From positions 124,001-188,000 of the forward strand of contig NZ_BAABGY010000016.1 of NCBI RefSeq assembly GCF_039541815.1: 64,000 nucleotides of DNA, written 5' to 3'. The notes under the pieces were generated by a model that saw only the letters and a list, made by a program, of their open reading frames with translations, was not told the DNA's origin and ran no database searches. How positions within the stretch are numbered: the stretch's first letter is position 1; every line of letters begins with the position of its first letter. Position numbers and translations under genes: made by a program. The DNA comes from Flavisolibacter amylovorans. GTDB lineage: Bacteria > Bacteroidota > Bacteroidia > Chitinophagales > Chitinophagaceae. This document shows positions 25,469 to 34,437 of the stretch, piece after piece.

Positions 25469-26761
25469 TCAACGCAGGTCTTCCTGGTAGCGCTTCATCT
25501 TGTTGGCCGGCCGGATGATAAGGCGCAGCGTAGGGTCGTTGGTGAGGAAGGACCAGAGCCAGGAGAAGGCGAGCTTTACCTTGTTGCGGAAGCCGATGAG
25601 CGGGATGATGTGGATGAAGAGCCAGATGAGCCAGGCGAAGAAGCCCCCGAACGACACCTTGGGAAGGTCCGCCACGGCCTTGTACTTGGAGATGATGGCC
25701 ATCGAGCCCTTGTCGTTGTAGGCGAAGGGTTTTATCTCTCCGCCGGAGGCCAGCTGCCGCAGGTTCTTGCCGAGGAGCTCGCCCTGCTGGATCGCCACCT
25801 GCGCTACCTGGGGATGTCCTTTCGGGAAGGCCGGGTCGGTGGTCTGCAGGCACTGGTCGCCGAGCACGAACACGTTTTGCAGGCCCTGCACGCGGTTGTA
25901 TTCGTCCACCAGCACGCGCCGTCCGCGGCCGATGGCCTCGGCCGGCAGTCCGGGCGCCTCACGGGCAATGACCCCCGAGGCCCAGATGACGGAGGCCGTG
26001 GGGATGGTGCGCCCGTCGGCCAGCAGCACGGAGCCGTTCGCGTAATCCTTTACCGCCATATTGGTAATGATGTTGACGCCCAGCTTCTGGAGCACGGAGC
26101 AGGCCTCGTCCTGCGCCTTCTTGCTCATAGGCCCCAGCAGCACCGGGCCCGCGTCGATGAGGTAGATGTGGCGCCCGAAGTCGGGGATCTCGGGATACTC
26201 CTTGGTGGCCACGTGCTGCCCCAGCTCGGCGAGCATGCCCGCCAGCTCCACGCCCGTGGGGCCGCCGCCCGCGATCACGATATTGAGGTATCGGTCGCGC
26301 TCGGCCTCGGTCTTGGCGCGGGCCGCCTCCTCCATGTTGAGCAGGAGGTGGTTGCGGAGGTTGAGCGCCTCGTCGATGGTCTTCATCGGCAGGGCGTCGC
26401 GCTTCACGTTCTCCATCCCGAAGAAGTTGGTCTCGGTGCCGAGGCCGAGCACGAGGTAGTCGTAGGGCAGGGTGCCGGTGTCGGTCTCCACGGTATTGGC
26501 CGCGGTATCGATCCGTACGAGGGCGCCCATATGGAAGCGGAGGTTTTCCTTTTCCTGGAAGAGGCGTCGGAACGGATAGGAGATGTTGGAGGGCTCGATA
26601 AAGGCCGTAGACACCTGGTAGAGCAGGGGCGGGAAGAAATGATAGTTGTTGCGGTCGACGAGGGTGATGTGGAACCGGTCGTCCTTCTGGAGCTTCTTGA
26701 TCAGGTTGATACCGGCGAACCCGCCGCCTACCACCACTACTTTAATACTTCCGTTCTTCAT
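25469..26761 (-). CDS. ndh: Type II NADH dehydrogenase (NDH-2 family), 430 aa
   Basis: A FAD-dependent NADH:quinone oxidoreductase of the membrane-surface type. The FAD Rossmann motif VVVGGGFAGINLIKKL is at the N-terminus, the NAD-binding motif IVIAGGGPTGVELAGML at about 170, and a second FAD motif (NVFVLGDQC) near 290. The C-terminus has a hydrophobic stretch (GFFAWLIWLFIHIIPLIGF) typical of membrane-anchoring NDH-2 enzymes. The ATG at 26761 was chosen because it places the Rossmann motif near the N-terminus and sits 42 bp after an exact -7 box. It would feed electrons into the menaquinone pool; the neighbouring UbiD-type gene may relate to quinone synthesis (inference). Confidence 0.92.
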   Translation of the reverse strand: MKNGSIKVVVVGGGFAGINLIKKLQKDDRFHITLVDRNNYHFFPPLLYQVSTAFIEPSNISYPFRRLFQEKENLRFHMGALVRIDTAANTVETDTGTLPYDYLVLGLGTETNFFGMENVKRDALPMKTIDEALNLRNHLLLNMEEAARAKTEAERDRYLNIVIAGGGPTGVELAGMLAELGQHVATKEYPEIPDFGRHIYLIDAGPVLLGPMSKKAQDEACSVLQKLGVNIITNMAVKDYANGSVLLADGRTIPTASVIWASGVIAREAPGLPAEAIGRGRRVLVDEYNRVQGLQNVFVLGDQCLQTTDPAFPKGHPQVAQVAIQQGELLGKNLRQLASGGEIKPFAYNDKGSMAIISKYKAVADLPKVSFGGFFAWLIWLFIHIIPLIGFRNKVKLAFSWLWSFLTNDPTLRLIIRPANKMKRYQEDLR

Positions 26762-26803
26762 GGGGATGTTTCTTCTGGGAGATGATAAACGCTTGCTACC
26801 GTG

Positions 26804-26811
26804 CAAAACTA
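26804..26811 (-). promoter_or_regulatory. Bacteroidota -7 promoter box (TAGTTTTG, minus strand)
   Basis: An exact TAnnTTTG match 42 bp ahead of the NDH-2 start. Confidence 0.55.
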
Positions 26812-26865
26812 ATTCCAGACCAGAGGCAGGCACGGATAAGATTCAACGCAACTGCTCCGGGAATG

Positions 26866-26990
26866 GGCGAAGGCCGCAAGCGGCCTCGTTTCACACGGCG
26901 GCACAGCGGCACGGCGGCACCGCGTTTCCTGACAGGGAGGGCACGCCCCTGCTGTCTCGGCTGTTCGGTGCCGGCACATGACACGAGGTA
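26866..26990. repeat. Hairpin plus nonamer repeat fragment
   Basis: GGCCGCAAGCGGCC followed by TTTCACACGGCGGCACAGCG and GGCACGGCGGCAC, the same unit as in copy A at 7330. It ends in a degenerate region with a CACGCCCC stretch. The rest of the 26762-27205 gap holds two promoter boxes and nothing coding that I can support. Confidence 0.6.
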
Positions 26991-27151
26991 ACAGGGCGGG
27001 AAGAATGATTTGCTGCGTCCGTTCGATTTTTCTGCCGGTATGGTCGCCGTGGCTCCGTGTCGTCCTTCGACAAGCGCTGGACGCCGCCGTGTGCAACCCT
27101 CGTGCGCCCGGCCCGCGCCTGCGCGGGATTACCACACTGCCGGCCCGGCCG

Positions 27152-27159
27152 TACCTTCG
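27152..27159 (+). promoter_or_regulatory. Putative -7 promoter box (TACCTTCG)
   Basis: Forty-six bases ahead of the UbiD-family start; one mismatch to TAnnTTTG. Confidence 0.4.
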
Positions 27160-27205
27160 CCACCGGTATTGAAAACCCTTTCGGTATTTAAAACGTTGTG
27201 TGGCT

Positions 27206-29044
27206 ATGGGGTATCGTTCGTTGAGAGAATGCCTGACCGACCTGGAAAAACACGGGCACCTGGTGCGTATCAAAGAAGAAGTGGATCCGCATCTTGAAAT
27301 GGCGGCCATCCACCTGCGGGTGTACGAAGCCGGCGGACCGGCGCTGTTGTTCGAAAACGTCAAAGGGGCCCGCTTCCCCGCGGCCTCCAACATCTTCGGC
27401 ACGCTCGACCGCAGCAAGTTTCTCTTCCGCGACACGCTCGACAAAGTGCAGCGCCTCATCGCCCACCGCTCCGATCCCATCAAGGCCCTGAAAGCGCCGG
27501 TCAAGAACTTCTCGCTCGGCCTCGCCGCCCTCAAGGCGCTGCCGCTCAAAAATCCCTCCGACAAGCCGGTGCTGCAGCAGCGCATCCGCATCTCGGACCT
27601 GCCCCTTATCCAACACTGGCCCATGGACGGCGGCGCCTTCGTGACGCTGCCGCAGGTGTATACCGAGGACTTCGACAACCCCGGGATCATGAAGGCCAAC
27701 CTGGGCATGTACCGCATCCAGCTCACGGGCAACGAGTACGAGCGCGACAAAGAGATCGGGCTGCATTACCAGCTCCACCGCGGCATCGGCGTGCACCAGA
27801 CGAAGGCTAATAAACGCGGCGAGCCCCTGAAGGTGAGCTGCTTCGTGGGCGGGCCGCCCGCGCATACCCTGGCGGCCGTGATGCCCCTCCCGGAAGGCAT
27901 CTCCGAGATGACCTTTGCCGGACTGCTGGGCGGGCGCCGCTTCCGGTATTTCTACGAGGACGGCTTCTGCCTCTCCGCCGACGCCGACTTCGTGATCACC
28001 GGCACCGTGCATCCCGGCGACAACAAGCCCGAAGGCCCGTTCGGCGACCACCTCGGCTACTACAGCCTCACCCATCCCTTCCCGCTCATGAAGGTGCACG
28101 GGGTGTATGCCCGCAAGGACGCGGTGTGGCCCTTTACCGTGGTAGGCCGGCCGCCGCAGGAAGACACCTCCTTCGGTGCGCTGATCCACGAGATCACGGG
28201 CGACGCGCTGAAGGACGAGATCCCCGGCCTCAAGGAAGTCAATGCCGTAGACGCCGCCGGTGTGCACCCGCTGCTGCTGGCCGTGGGCTCCGAGCGCTAT
28301 ACGCCTTATATGCCGGCCAAGCAGCCCTCCGAGCTGCTCACGATCGCCAACCACGTGCTCGGCACCGGGCAGCTGAGCCTCGCCAAGTTCCTCTTCATCA
28401 CCGCCGACGACAACAATGCCGTGTCGGCCCATCATATCGAACCCTACTTCCGCTACGTGCTCGAGCGCCTTCACCTCGACCGCGACGTGCACTTCTACAC
28501 GCATACGACCATCGATACGCTCGACTACTCCGGGCAGGGACTCAACAGCGGCAGCAAGGTGGTGTTTGCCGCCTATGGCGCGCCGGTGCGCGCGCTGTGC
28601 ACCGAGGTGCCGGAAGCGCTGAAGGAGCTGCAAGGCTTCGTGAACCCGCAGCTGTGCCTGCCGGGCGTGATCGCATTGCAGGCCGCGCCCTTTACGGCGT
28701 ACGATCAGGTGCCGGGCGAGATCAAAGCACTCGACGAGCAATTGCTGGAAAAAGTGGATGCGTTAGGATCGGCTCCCGTAATCATACTGTGCGACGATGC
28801 CTCCTTCACCGCCGCTACGGTCAACAACTTCCTCTGGGTAGCCTTCACCCGTTGCAATCCCTCGCACGACATCCACGGTATCGGCGCCTTCGTGCAGCAC
28901 AAGCACTGGGGCTGCCGCGGCCCGCTGCTGATCGACGCGCGCGTGAAGCCGCACCATGCGCCGCCGCTTATCAAGGACCCTGCGGTGGAAAAGCGGGTGG
29001 ACCAACTGGCGGCAAAGGGCGGCAGCCTGCACGGGATCCTGTAA
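27206..29044 (+). CDS. UbiD-family decarboxylase, 612 aa
   Basis: A UbiD-type prenylated-FMN-dependent (de)carboxylase. Seen in sequence: the N-terminal YRSLRECLTDLEKHGHLVRI segment, the central family signature PEGPFGDHLGYYSL, and C-terminal conserved blocks around DVHFYTHTTIDTLDYSG. The length fits the longer Bacteroidota members thought to act in menaquinone or aromatic-acid metabolism, rather than the roughly 490-residue E. coli UbiD. The ATG at 27206 was preferred over the GTG two codons upstream. No UbiX (flavin prenyltransferase) is visible in the window. The substrate is not determined. Confidence 0.88.
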   Translation: MGYRSLRECLTDLEKHGHLVRIKEEVDPHLEMAAIHLRVYEAGGPALLFENVKGARFPAASNIFGTLDRSKFLFRDTLDKVQRLIAHRSDPIKALKAPVKNFSLGLAALKALPLKNPSDKPVLQQRIRISDLPLIQHWPMDGGAFVTLPQVYTEDFDNPGIMKANLGMYRIQLTGNEYERDKEIGLHYQLHRGIGVHQTKANKRGEPLKVSCFVGGPPAHTLAAVMPLPEGISEMTFAGLLGGRRFRYFYEDGFCLSADADFVITGTVHPGDNKPEGPFGDHLGYYSLTHPFPLMKVHGVYARKDAVWPFTVVGRPPQEDTSFGALIHEITGDALKDEIPGLKEVNAVDAAGVHPLLLAVGSERYTPYMPAKQPSELLTIANHVLGTGQLSLAKFLFITADDNNAVSAHHIEPYFRYVLERLHLDRDVHFYTHTTIDTLDYSGQGLNSGSKVVFAAYGAPVRALCTEVPEALKELQGFVNPQLCLPGVIALQAAPFTAYDQVPGEIKALDEQLLEKVDALGSAPVIILCDDASFTAATVNNFLWVAFTRCNPSHDIHGIGAFVQHKHWGCRGPLLIDARVKPHHAPPLIKDPAVEKRVDQLAAKGGSLHGIL

Positions 29045-29222
29045 CGGCCGCATCGGTGTATTTGGTGCTGACCGGTGCGCTGGCAACCGATCGGAAGGGT
29101 TGCTGAAGTCTCCATGTACGTTCCCGGCAACCCGCTTCGGGCAGCCGGCACGCGGGCAGCCCCCGCTGCGCTTTCTTCGTGCGGCGGTATGCAAAAGTGC
29201 CCGCTGCTGCATCCCTGGTCAG

Positions 29223-29537
29223 ATGACCCTGACCTCCCCCCTCCTGCGCCCCCTTCTGTGCCTCCTGCTCCTGGCCCCCTTGTGCGCCGGTGCCCAATTC
29301 AAGCCCTTCACGCTAACCGTCCGCACCGACCATTACGAGGGCGACTGGCTCCGGACGATCCGGAAATTCGGGCTCCCCTGGCCACAGTACCGCGACGTGG
29401 GCGGCAGCGAGGCCGCGCGCCTCAACATCGTCAGCTTCCCTTCCAACTTCCTCCTTGACGCGCAAGGCAACATCCTGAAAAAAGACCTTTCACCCACGGA
29501 GCTGGCAGTCTTCCTGAACGCGCAGGAACCGGACTGA
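29223..29537 (+). CDS. Truncated thioredoxin-like secreted protein without CXXC, 104 aa
   Basis: A signal peptide (LLRPLLCLLLLAPLCAGAQ) is joined directly to what looks like the C-terminal half of a TlpA/AhpC-type thioredoxin fold: GDWLRTIRKFGLPWPQYRDV, then NIVSFPSNFLLDAQGNILKK with the cis-Pro, then a final helix. The redox-active CXXC half is absent, and the only Cys are in the leader. The gene may be a remnant created by internal deletion or a small non-redox thioredoxin-fold protein. The ATG at 29223 puts the signal peptide at the N-terminus; the longer open frame upstream overlaps the UbiD gene. Confidence 0.65.
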   Translation: MTLTSPLLRPLLCLLLLAPLCAGAQFKPFTLTVRTDHYEGDWLRTIRKFGLPWPQYRDVGGSEAARLNIVSFPSNFLLDAQGNILKKDLSPTELAVFLNAQEPD

Positions 29538-29640
29538 ATGAAGGGGCCGCGTTGCGGCGGGGAGATAGGCTTTTTATTTCCGGTTTTGCAACAGGGCAGG
29601 AAGCCCGTGCCGATCTTTCCACCCGCAAACCCCTCCCCGA

Positions 29641-30339
29641 TTGATCACCGTCATCATTCCCACCTATAACGAAGCCGGACACATTGGCGCCACGGTCCGC
29701 ACGGTGCAGCAGCGCGACCGCGCCGGCCTGGTACGCGCCATCGTTGTGGTGGACGGCGGAAGCACGGATGCCACGATGGAGCTCGCCCGGGCCGCCGGGG
29801 CCGAAGTGCTCCGGAGTCCGCGCAAGGGACGGGCCGCGCAGATGAATTACGGGGCAGCGGCCGCCCGGGAAGAAGTGCTGTATTTCCTCCATGCCGATAC
29901 GCTCCCGCCGCCCGGCTTTTCCGAAGCGATCCGCGACGCCGTGGCAGCGGGTGCCGCCGCCGGCTGCTTCCTCCTCTCCTTCGACCACCCGCACTGGTTC
30001 CTGCGCGCCAATGCCTGGTGCACGCGCTTCGACGTGGACGCCTTCCGCTACGGCGACCAGAGCCTCTTTGTAACGAGGGAACTCTTTATGCGCGCGGGCG
30101 GATTTTCCGAGGCGCACATCGTTTTCGAAGACTACGCCCTCATCCGGAAGCTGAAGCGGCTCTCGCCCTTCCGCATCATCAAAAAGCCCGTGCTGACCTC
30201 CGCCCGTAAATACGTGGAGAACGGCCCCATCCGGATGCAGGCGATCTTTTACCTGATGTATTTTCTGTACCGCTCCGGAACGGGGCAGGCACGGCTCGTG
30301 CGCATCTACCGGCGGCTGATCCGGCAGGAAAAGATCTAA
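29641..30339 (+). CDS. Family 2 glycosyltransferase (TIGR04283-like), 232 aa
   Basis: A GT-A glycosyltransferase with the N-terminal ITVIIPTYNEAGHIGATVRT, a VVVDGGSTDAT motif, FLHADTLPP (DxD-like HAD) and the later GDQSLFVTRELF segment. This pattern matches the short GT2 proteins grouped as rSAM/selenodomain-associated transferase 2. The only start fitting the motif is the TTG at 29641. It lies between the thioredoxin-like fragment and a convergent PepSY membrane gene; no other glycan gene is near. The acceptor is unknown. Confidence 0.88.
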   Translation: MITVIIPTYNEAGHIGATVRTVQQRDRAGLVRAIVVVDGGSTDATMELARAAGAEVLRSPRKGRAAQMNYGAAAAREEVLYFLHADTLPPPGFSEAIRDAVAAGAAAGCFLLSFDHPHWFLRANAWCTRFDVDAFRYGDQSLFVTRELFMRAGGFSEAHIVFEDYALIRKLKRLSPFRIIKKPVLTSARKYVENGPIRMQAIFYLMYFLYRSGTGQARLVRIYRRLIRQEKI

Positions 30340-30478
30340 TGGAGGTGAAGGGAGTACAGGGGGGCCGGCTGCTCCCGTTTGCGGGTTGCCGGTGGAGCAG
30401 GGCTGCCTCAGGTAACGCTGACGCACGGGTGCCGGCTATGGCCACGTCGCAAAAATGATCACGGTAAACAGTCTGGGA

Positions 30479-31564
30479 TCAGCGTGCCGGCTTCTTGCGC
30501 CGCCCCCGGCGCTTCCGGTACCAGAGCACGAAGCCGGTGATGGCCAGCACGGAACCGCTGAGGGCAAAAAAGGAGTAGAGCAACTTGATACCGGTGCCGC
30601 CGTATTGCCCGTAATGCAGGGTATAGAGCGCATACCCGGCCTTCTCCCCGGCGCTCATATCACCCTGCCGGAACACGCGGCCTGCGACGCCGCTGCCGCT
30701 GTTGAATTCCACCTTGTTGGTAAGATCCCCCCAGAGCCAAAAGCCACCGTCGGTATACACCGTGAGCGGCTCGCCGGCCCGACGCGGGAAGTCGAGGTAG
30801 TGAAAGCGCCCTTCTCTCAGCAGGCCCGTCGCTTCCCGGATCAGCGTATCCACGTTGACTGAGACCGTCGGGGGCGGCTCTATCGCGGTGGACGCATTGC
30901 TGCCGAATTGCGCCTTCAGGTCGAAGGCATAGAGCATCATGTAAAAGCCGCTGCCGGCCAGCACGAGGTTAAAAAGGAGCGACCACACCCCGATCACCCG
31001 GTGCAGGTTCGACGAGATCATCCGCCAGTTGCGCCATTGCATCTTCATCCGGAACGTCAGGACCTTTACCAGATGGCGGCGATACACGATGAGCCCCGTG
31101 ATCACCGAGCCGAGCAAGGCCAGCGCGAAAACGCCTGCCATCAGCTCACCTACCTTTCCGAGGAAGAACGTGAAGTGCATCGTCAGCAGCAGGTCGTACA
31201 GGCTGTTGTTCCAGGTGGTTCCCAGCACGGCACCGCTGTAAGGATTCAGGTACAGCAGTCCGTACTCCTTTTTCGCCGGGTCGTAAACCCGCATTTCTAC
31301 GGTCTCGCCGGGGGCCTTGGGCACCTTCCGGAACGTATAGAGATACAGTTGGGGCGCCCTCCGCAGCGCACTGCGGTACAATGAATCGAACGGGAGCCGC
31401 GCGCCGGTATCCGTCACCGTATGCAGCTCCGGGTGTTGCCAGCGGTTCAGCTCCTTATTGAACACGATGACACTCCCGGTAAGGAAGAACGAGAGGATGA
31501 AGATCCCCGCAATCAGTCCCAGCCAGGAGTGCACGGAAAAAAGGAGTCGGCTTGCGCGGCTCAT
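30479..31564 (-). CDS. PepSY-associated transmembrane protein (iron-regulated type), 361 aa
   Basis: An inner-membrane protein with an N-terminal helix (VHSWLGLIAGIFILSFFLTG), PepSY-like periplasmic segments, two central helices and a C-terminal helix before an Arg/Lys tail (YRKRRGRRKK). This is the PiuB/PepSY_TM family, usually found with siderophore receptors and thought to assist siderophore processing or iron release. Its ATG shares one base with the TAA stop of the TonB receptor upstream (TAATG), so the two are translationally coupled, fixing the start at 31564. Confidence 0.9.
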   Translation of the reverse strand: MSRASRLLFSVHSWLGLIAGIFILSFFLTGSVIVFNKELNRWQHPELHTVTDTGARLPFDSLYRSALRRAPQLYLYTFRKVPKAPGETVEMRVYDPAKKEYGLLYLNPYSGAVLGTTWNNSLYDLLLTMHFTFFLGKVGELMAGVFALALLGSVITGLIVYRRHLVKVLTFRMKMQWRNWRMISSNLHRVIGVWSLLFNLVLAGSGFYMMLYAFDLKAQFGSNASTAIEPPPTVSVNVDTLIREATGLLREGRFHYLDFPRRAGEPLTVYTDGGFWLWGDLTNKVEFNSGSGVAGRVFRQGDMSAGEKAGYALYTLHYGQYGGTGIKLLYSFFALSGSVLAITGFVLWYRKRRGRRKKPAR

Positions 31565-33957
31565 TACAGCTTGTACGATAAGGTCAGCACGGTGCGGCGG
31601 GTCCATTGCGGCTCCCAGCTGCCGAAGGCGCCCAGGTAGCTCACGCGGTCCGTAAGGTTGCTCACGTTGACCTGCGCGCTCCACTGCTTCCAGCTATAGC
31701 CGACAGAAGCATCCATCGTGTAGTTCGCCGGCACCTTGCCGCCGGCGGCGTTGGACGCATCGGCGAAGAAGGCTCCCTTGTAAAAGGCGCCGTAGCCGAG
31801 CGAGAGGCCTTTCAGCGCGCGGGAGAAGGTATAGTTGGCCCAGAGGCTGAACATCTCCCGGGGCTGGTTCGCGAGCCGGTTGCCCTTCTGGTACACAATG
31901 TCGTCCACGATCTCCGCCCTGATGTAGGAGCCGGTGGCGAGGATGTTGAGGTTGTCGTTGACCCTGCCGTTGATGTCGAGCTCGATACCGCGGCTGCGGT
32001 GCCGCTTGGCGAGGTAGGTATAATAGCCTTCCTGCGCCGACCAGGACACGTAGTCGATGCTGGGCGCGGTGGCCGACTCGGCCCAGCTGTATACGTTCTC
32101 CTTCTCGATGTTGAAGACGGAGAGCGTGACGCCGAGTCGCTTCTGCAGGAGGTCGGCCTTGATGCCCGCCTCGTACTGCGTGCCGAAGGTGGGCGGCACC
32201 TGCTTGCGCGCGTCGATCCAGTCGAAGCCGTTTACCTCGTAGCTCTCGGCGTAAGACGTGTATACCGACAGATAGGGCAGCGGCTTGTACACAACGCCGA
32301 GGCGCGGCACCAGGGGCTTCTCCACCACCTCCGTATAATCGGCCGGCTTGTCGGCCTTGTTGTCGTAGCGCGTGCCGCTTACGTAGCGGTTGTAGCGGAC
32401 GCCCAGCAGCACCTGCAGCTTGTCGTTGAGGAAAGAAAGCTGGTCCTGCGCATACAGCCCGATGCGGCGCGTAAAGCCCGCGTTGTTGTCCCACACTAAT
32501 GGCAGCGCCTTCAGCGATGCCTTGCCCTGCTCGGGTCGATAGAGGTTGATCGTGCCGGCGATATCGTCCTGCAGGAACCCGCCCATGCGGATGCCGTCGT
32601 CCATGAAGTCGGCGCCGACGAGCAGCTTGTGCCGGATGGGACCCGTCGCTACCTCGCCCACGGCGTCGAGCATGGCGGTCCTGGTGTTGAACTTCTGGCG
32701 GAAGAAGTACTGGTAACGCGTCACGTTGCCGGCGGCATCGGCGTCGTTGTTCACGTATACGTTGAGCGGGGTGCGGAGGGTCTGCATCACGCTGCTTGTT
32801 TGCTGGAGGTACCACTGCTTGCCGAGGTAGACCTTGAAGGTGGAGATCAGCGACGTGTTCTTGTAGCCGTAAGTGGCTTCGCGCTCGCCGAGGAAAGTCT
32901 TTTCGGAGATGCGGCGCAGGCCTTCGAAGGTGCCGTCGGGCGACACGAGGCCCGGGTCGCCAACGCGCTCGTCGTTCTTGTAATTGAGCTCCACGTTCCA
33001 GGAGGCCTTCGGCGAGATGTTCCAGGTGAGTGCGGGCGCCATCATCACCGTTTCGTTCTCCACCACATCGCGGAAACTCTTCGAGCGCTCGTACGAGGTA
33101 TTGAGGCGATAGAGCACCTTGCCTTTGGCATCGAGGGGGCCGGCCAGGTCCACCGCGGGGCGTACCAGCCCGTATTCACCAACGCGCAGGTCGATGCGGC
33201 CGTAGTTATACGGGAGGGGCTTCTTGGTCACGAAGTTGATGACGCCGCCGGGCGCCACGTCGCCGTAGAGGATGGCGGAGGGACCTTTGAGGAACTCGAC
33301 GCTTTCGTAGAAGTCGGCGTAGTGGTTGCCCATGTTCCAGAGCAGGGTGCCGTTGCGGCGGAAGTTGGTCCAGTTGTTCATGTCGAAGCCGCGGCTGTTG
33401 AAGAACTGGTAGCCGCCGTTGTAGGAGCCGGTCTGGTTAACGCCGCTCACGTTGCGCACGATGTCTTTTAGGTCGAAGGCGGCCTGCTGGCGGATGATCT
33501 GCTGGTCGATGACCTGGATCGACATCGGCAGGTCGAGCAGCGGGATATTGGTTTTGGTCACCGTCGACGTGCGGCGCTTCTGGCCGGTCACCACCACCTG
33601 TGCCAGCTGGCGGGCCGACTGCGCGAGCCGGAGCTCGAGCTGCAGGGTATTATCGGCGGCAACAGTCACGATTTGCTCGAGGGGCTCGAAGCCGATAGCG
33701 GTAAGCTGCAGGGTGTAGTTGCCCGGCGCTACCTGGAAAAGATGGAACACGCCGTCCTCGTTGGTGGCCGTGCTTTGCTTCGTTTCTTTTACCTGCACCG
33801 TCACGAAGGCGGCGGGGAGTCCTTCGGCGCTGCGCACCGTGCCGCTGATCTTACCGGGCGCCTCGGAGGCGGCGGCGGTCAGCAACACGAGGCAAGAGGA
33901 AAGGAAGAACAGGAAGCGGCGTGCGGTGGTACCCATGAGACGAGCAATTTTTTGCAA
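31564..33957 (-). CDS. TonB-dependent siderophore receptor, 797 aa
   Basis: Outer-membrane receptor. Signal peptide (about 1-32), a carboxypeptidase-regulatory-like beta-sandwich (about 35-115), a plug domain with NIPLLDLPMSIQVIDQQIIR and FNSRGFDMNNW, then a beta-barrel ending in the C-terminal aromatic-rich strand with TVLTLSYKL. The plug pattern and the coupled PepSY protein place it with siderophore uptake receptors such as the FhuA/FpvA type. A minus-strand TACGTTTT box at 34019-34026 precedes it. No Fur box is clear to me. A second possible start is the Met at residue 8. Confidence 0.93.
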   Translation of the reverse strand: MQKIARLMGTTARRFLFFLSSCLVLLTAAASEAPGKISGTVRSAEGLPAAFVTVQVKETKQSTATNEDGVFHLFQVAPGNYTLQLTAIGFEPLEQIVTVAADNTLQLELRLAQSARQLAQVVVTGQKRRTSTVTKTNIPLLDLPMSIQVIDQQIIRQQAAFDLKDIVRNVSGVNQTGSYNGGYQFFNSRGFDMNNWTNFRRNGTLLWNMGNHYADFYESVEFLKGPSAILYGDVAPGGVINFVTKKPLPYNYGRIDLRVGEYGLVRPAVDLAGPLDAKGKVLYRLNTSYERSKSFRDVVENETVMMAPALTWNISPKASWNVELNYKNDERVGDPGLVSPDGTFEGLRRISEKTFLGEREATYGYKNTSLISTFKVYLGKQWYLQQTSSVMQTLRTPLNVYVNNDADAAGNVTRYQYFFRQKFNTRTAMLDAVGEVATGPIRHKLLVGADFMDDGIRMGGFLQDDIAGTINLYRPEQGKASLKALPLVWDNNAGFTRRIGLYAQDQLSFLNDKLQVLLGVRYNRYVSGTRYDNKADKPADYTEVVEKPLVPRLGVVYKPLPYLSVYTSYAESYEVNGFDWIDARKQVPPTFGTQYEAGIKADLLQKRLGVTLSVFNIEKENVYSWAESATAPSIDYVSWSAQEGYYTYLAKRHRSRGIELDINGRVNDNLNILATGSYIRAEIVDDIVYQKGNRLANQPREMFSLWANYTFSRALKGLSLGYGAFYKGAFFADASNAAGGKVPANYTMDASVGYSWKQWSAQVNVSNLTDRVSYLGAFGSWEPQWTRRTVLTLSYKL

Positions 33958-34018
33958 AAAGAGGGCATCCGGCCGGGCTCGTGCTTACGACATCCGTAAA
34001 ACGCCTTACGGAGATGGG

Positions 34019-34026
34019 AAAACGTA
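34019..34026 (-). promoter_or_regulatory. Putative -7 promoter box (TACGTTTT, minus strand)
   Basis: Sixty-two bases ahead of the siderophore receptor start; one mismatch to TAnnTTTG. Confidence 0.35.
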
Positions 34027-34077
34027 AACCTCTGTTTTATAAACAAGGAGAACCGGGACACAACCGCTAAACAATAA

Positions 34078-34437
34078 GGACTGCAAGCGCAGTCGCGGGC
34101 TGATGCCCGTATTTCACCCGGCGGCACAGCGGCACGGTGGCAAGGAGATGCGGAGCCACGCTTCTTCCCGAGCCTTTAACGAGGTGATCGTTTTCTTGAA
34201 CCTCGTTGTTCCAAGGGCTACCTAACGTCGCCGCAGCATACAATCCTTTCGCCGTGTCGTTGTGCCGCCGTGCCGCCGGGTGAAGTCCGAAGAGGCCGCT
34301 TGCGGCCGCTACCCAATCCTCAAGTCTCTGTTGGCGGAACAGGCCAGGCCAAGGCGCGAAGACGCAAAGGCGCAAGGAAAAAAAGCAGCGCTGTGCCGCC
34401 GTGTGAAATAGGGCCGCTTGCGGCCGTCCCAAAAGCA
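34078..34437. repeat. Inverted-repeat element with nonamer arms
   Basis: The 480-bp gap upstream of the receptor has no gene. It contains the hairpins GACTGCAAGCGCAGTC and CGGGCTGATGCCCG, then TTTCACCCGGCGGCACAGCG, and, inverted about 150 bp later, TGTGCCGCCGTGCCGCCGGG with the hairpin GGCCGCTTGCGGCC. A further unit with GCTGTGCCGCCGTGTGAAAT and GGCCGCTTGCGGCC ends at the kinase stop. Confidence 0.7.
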
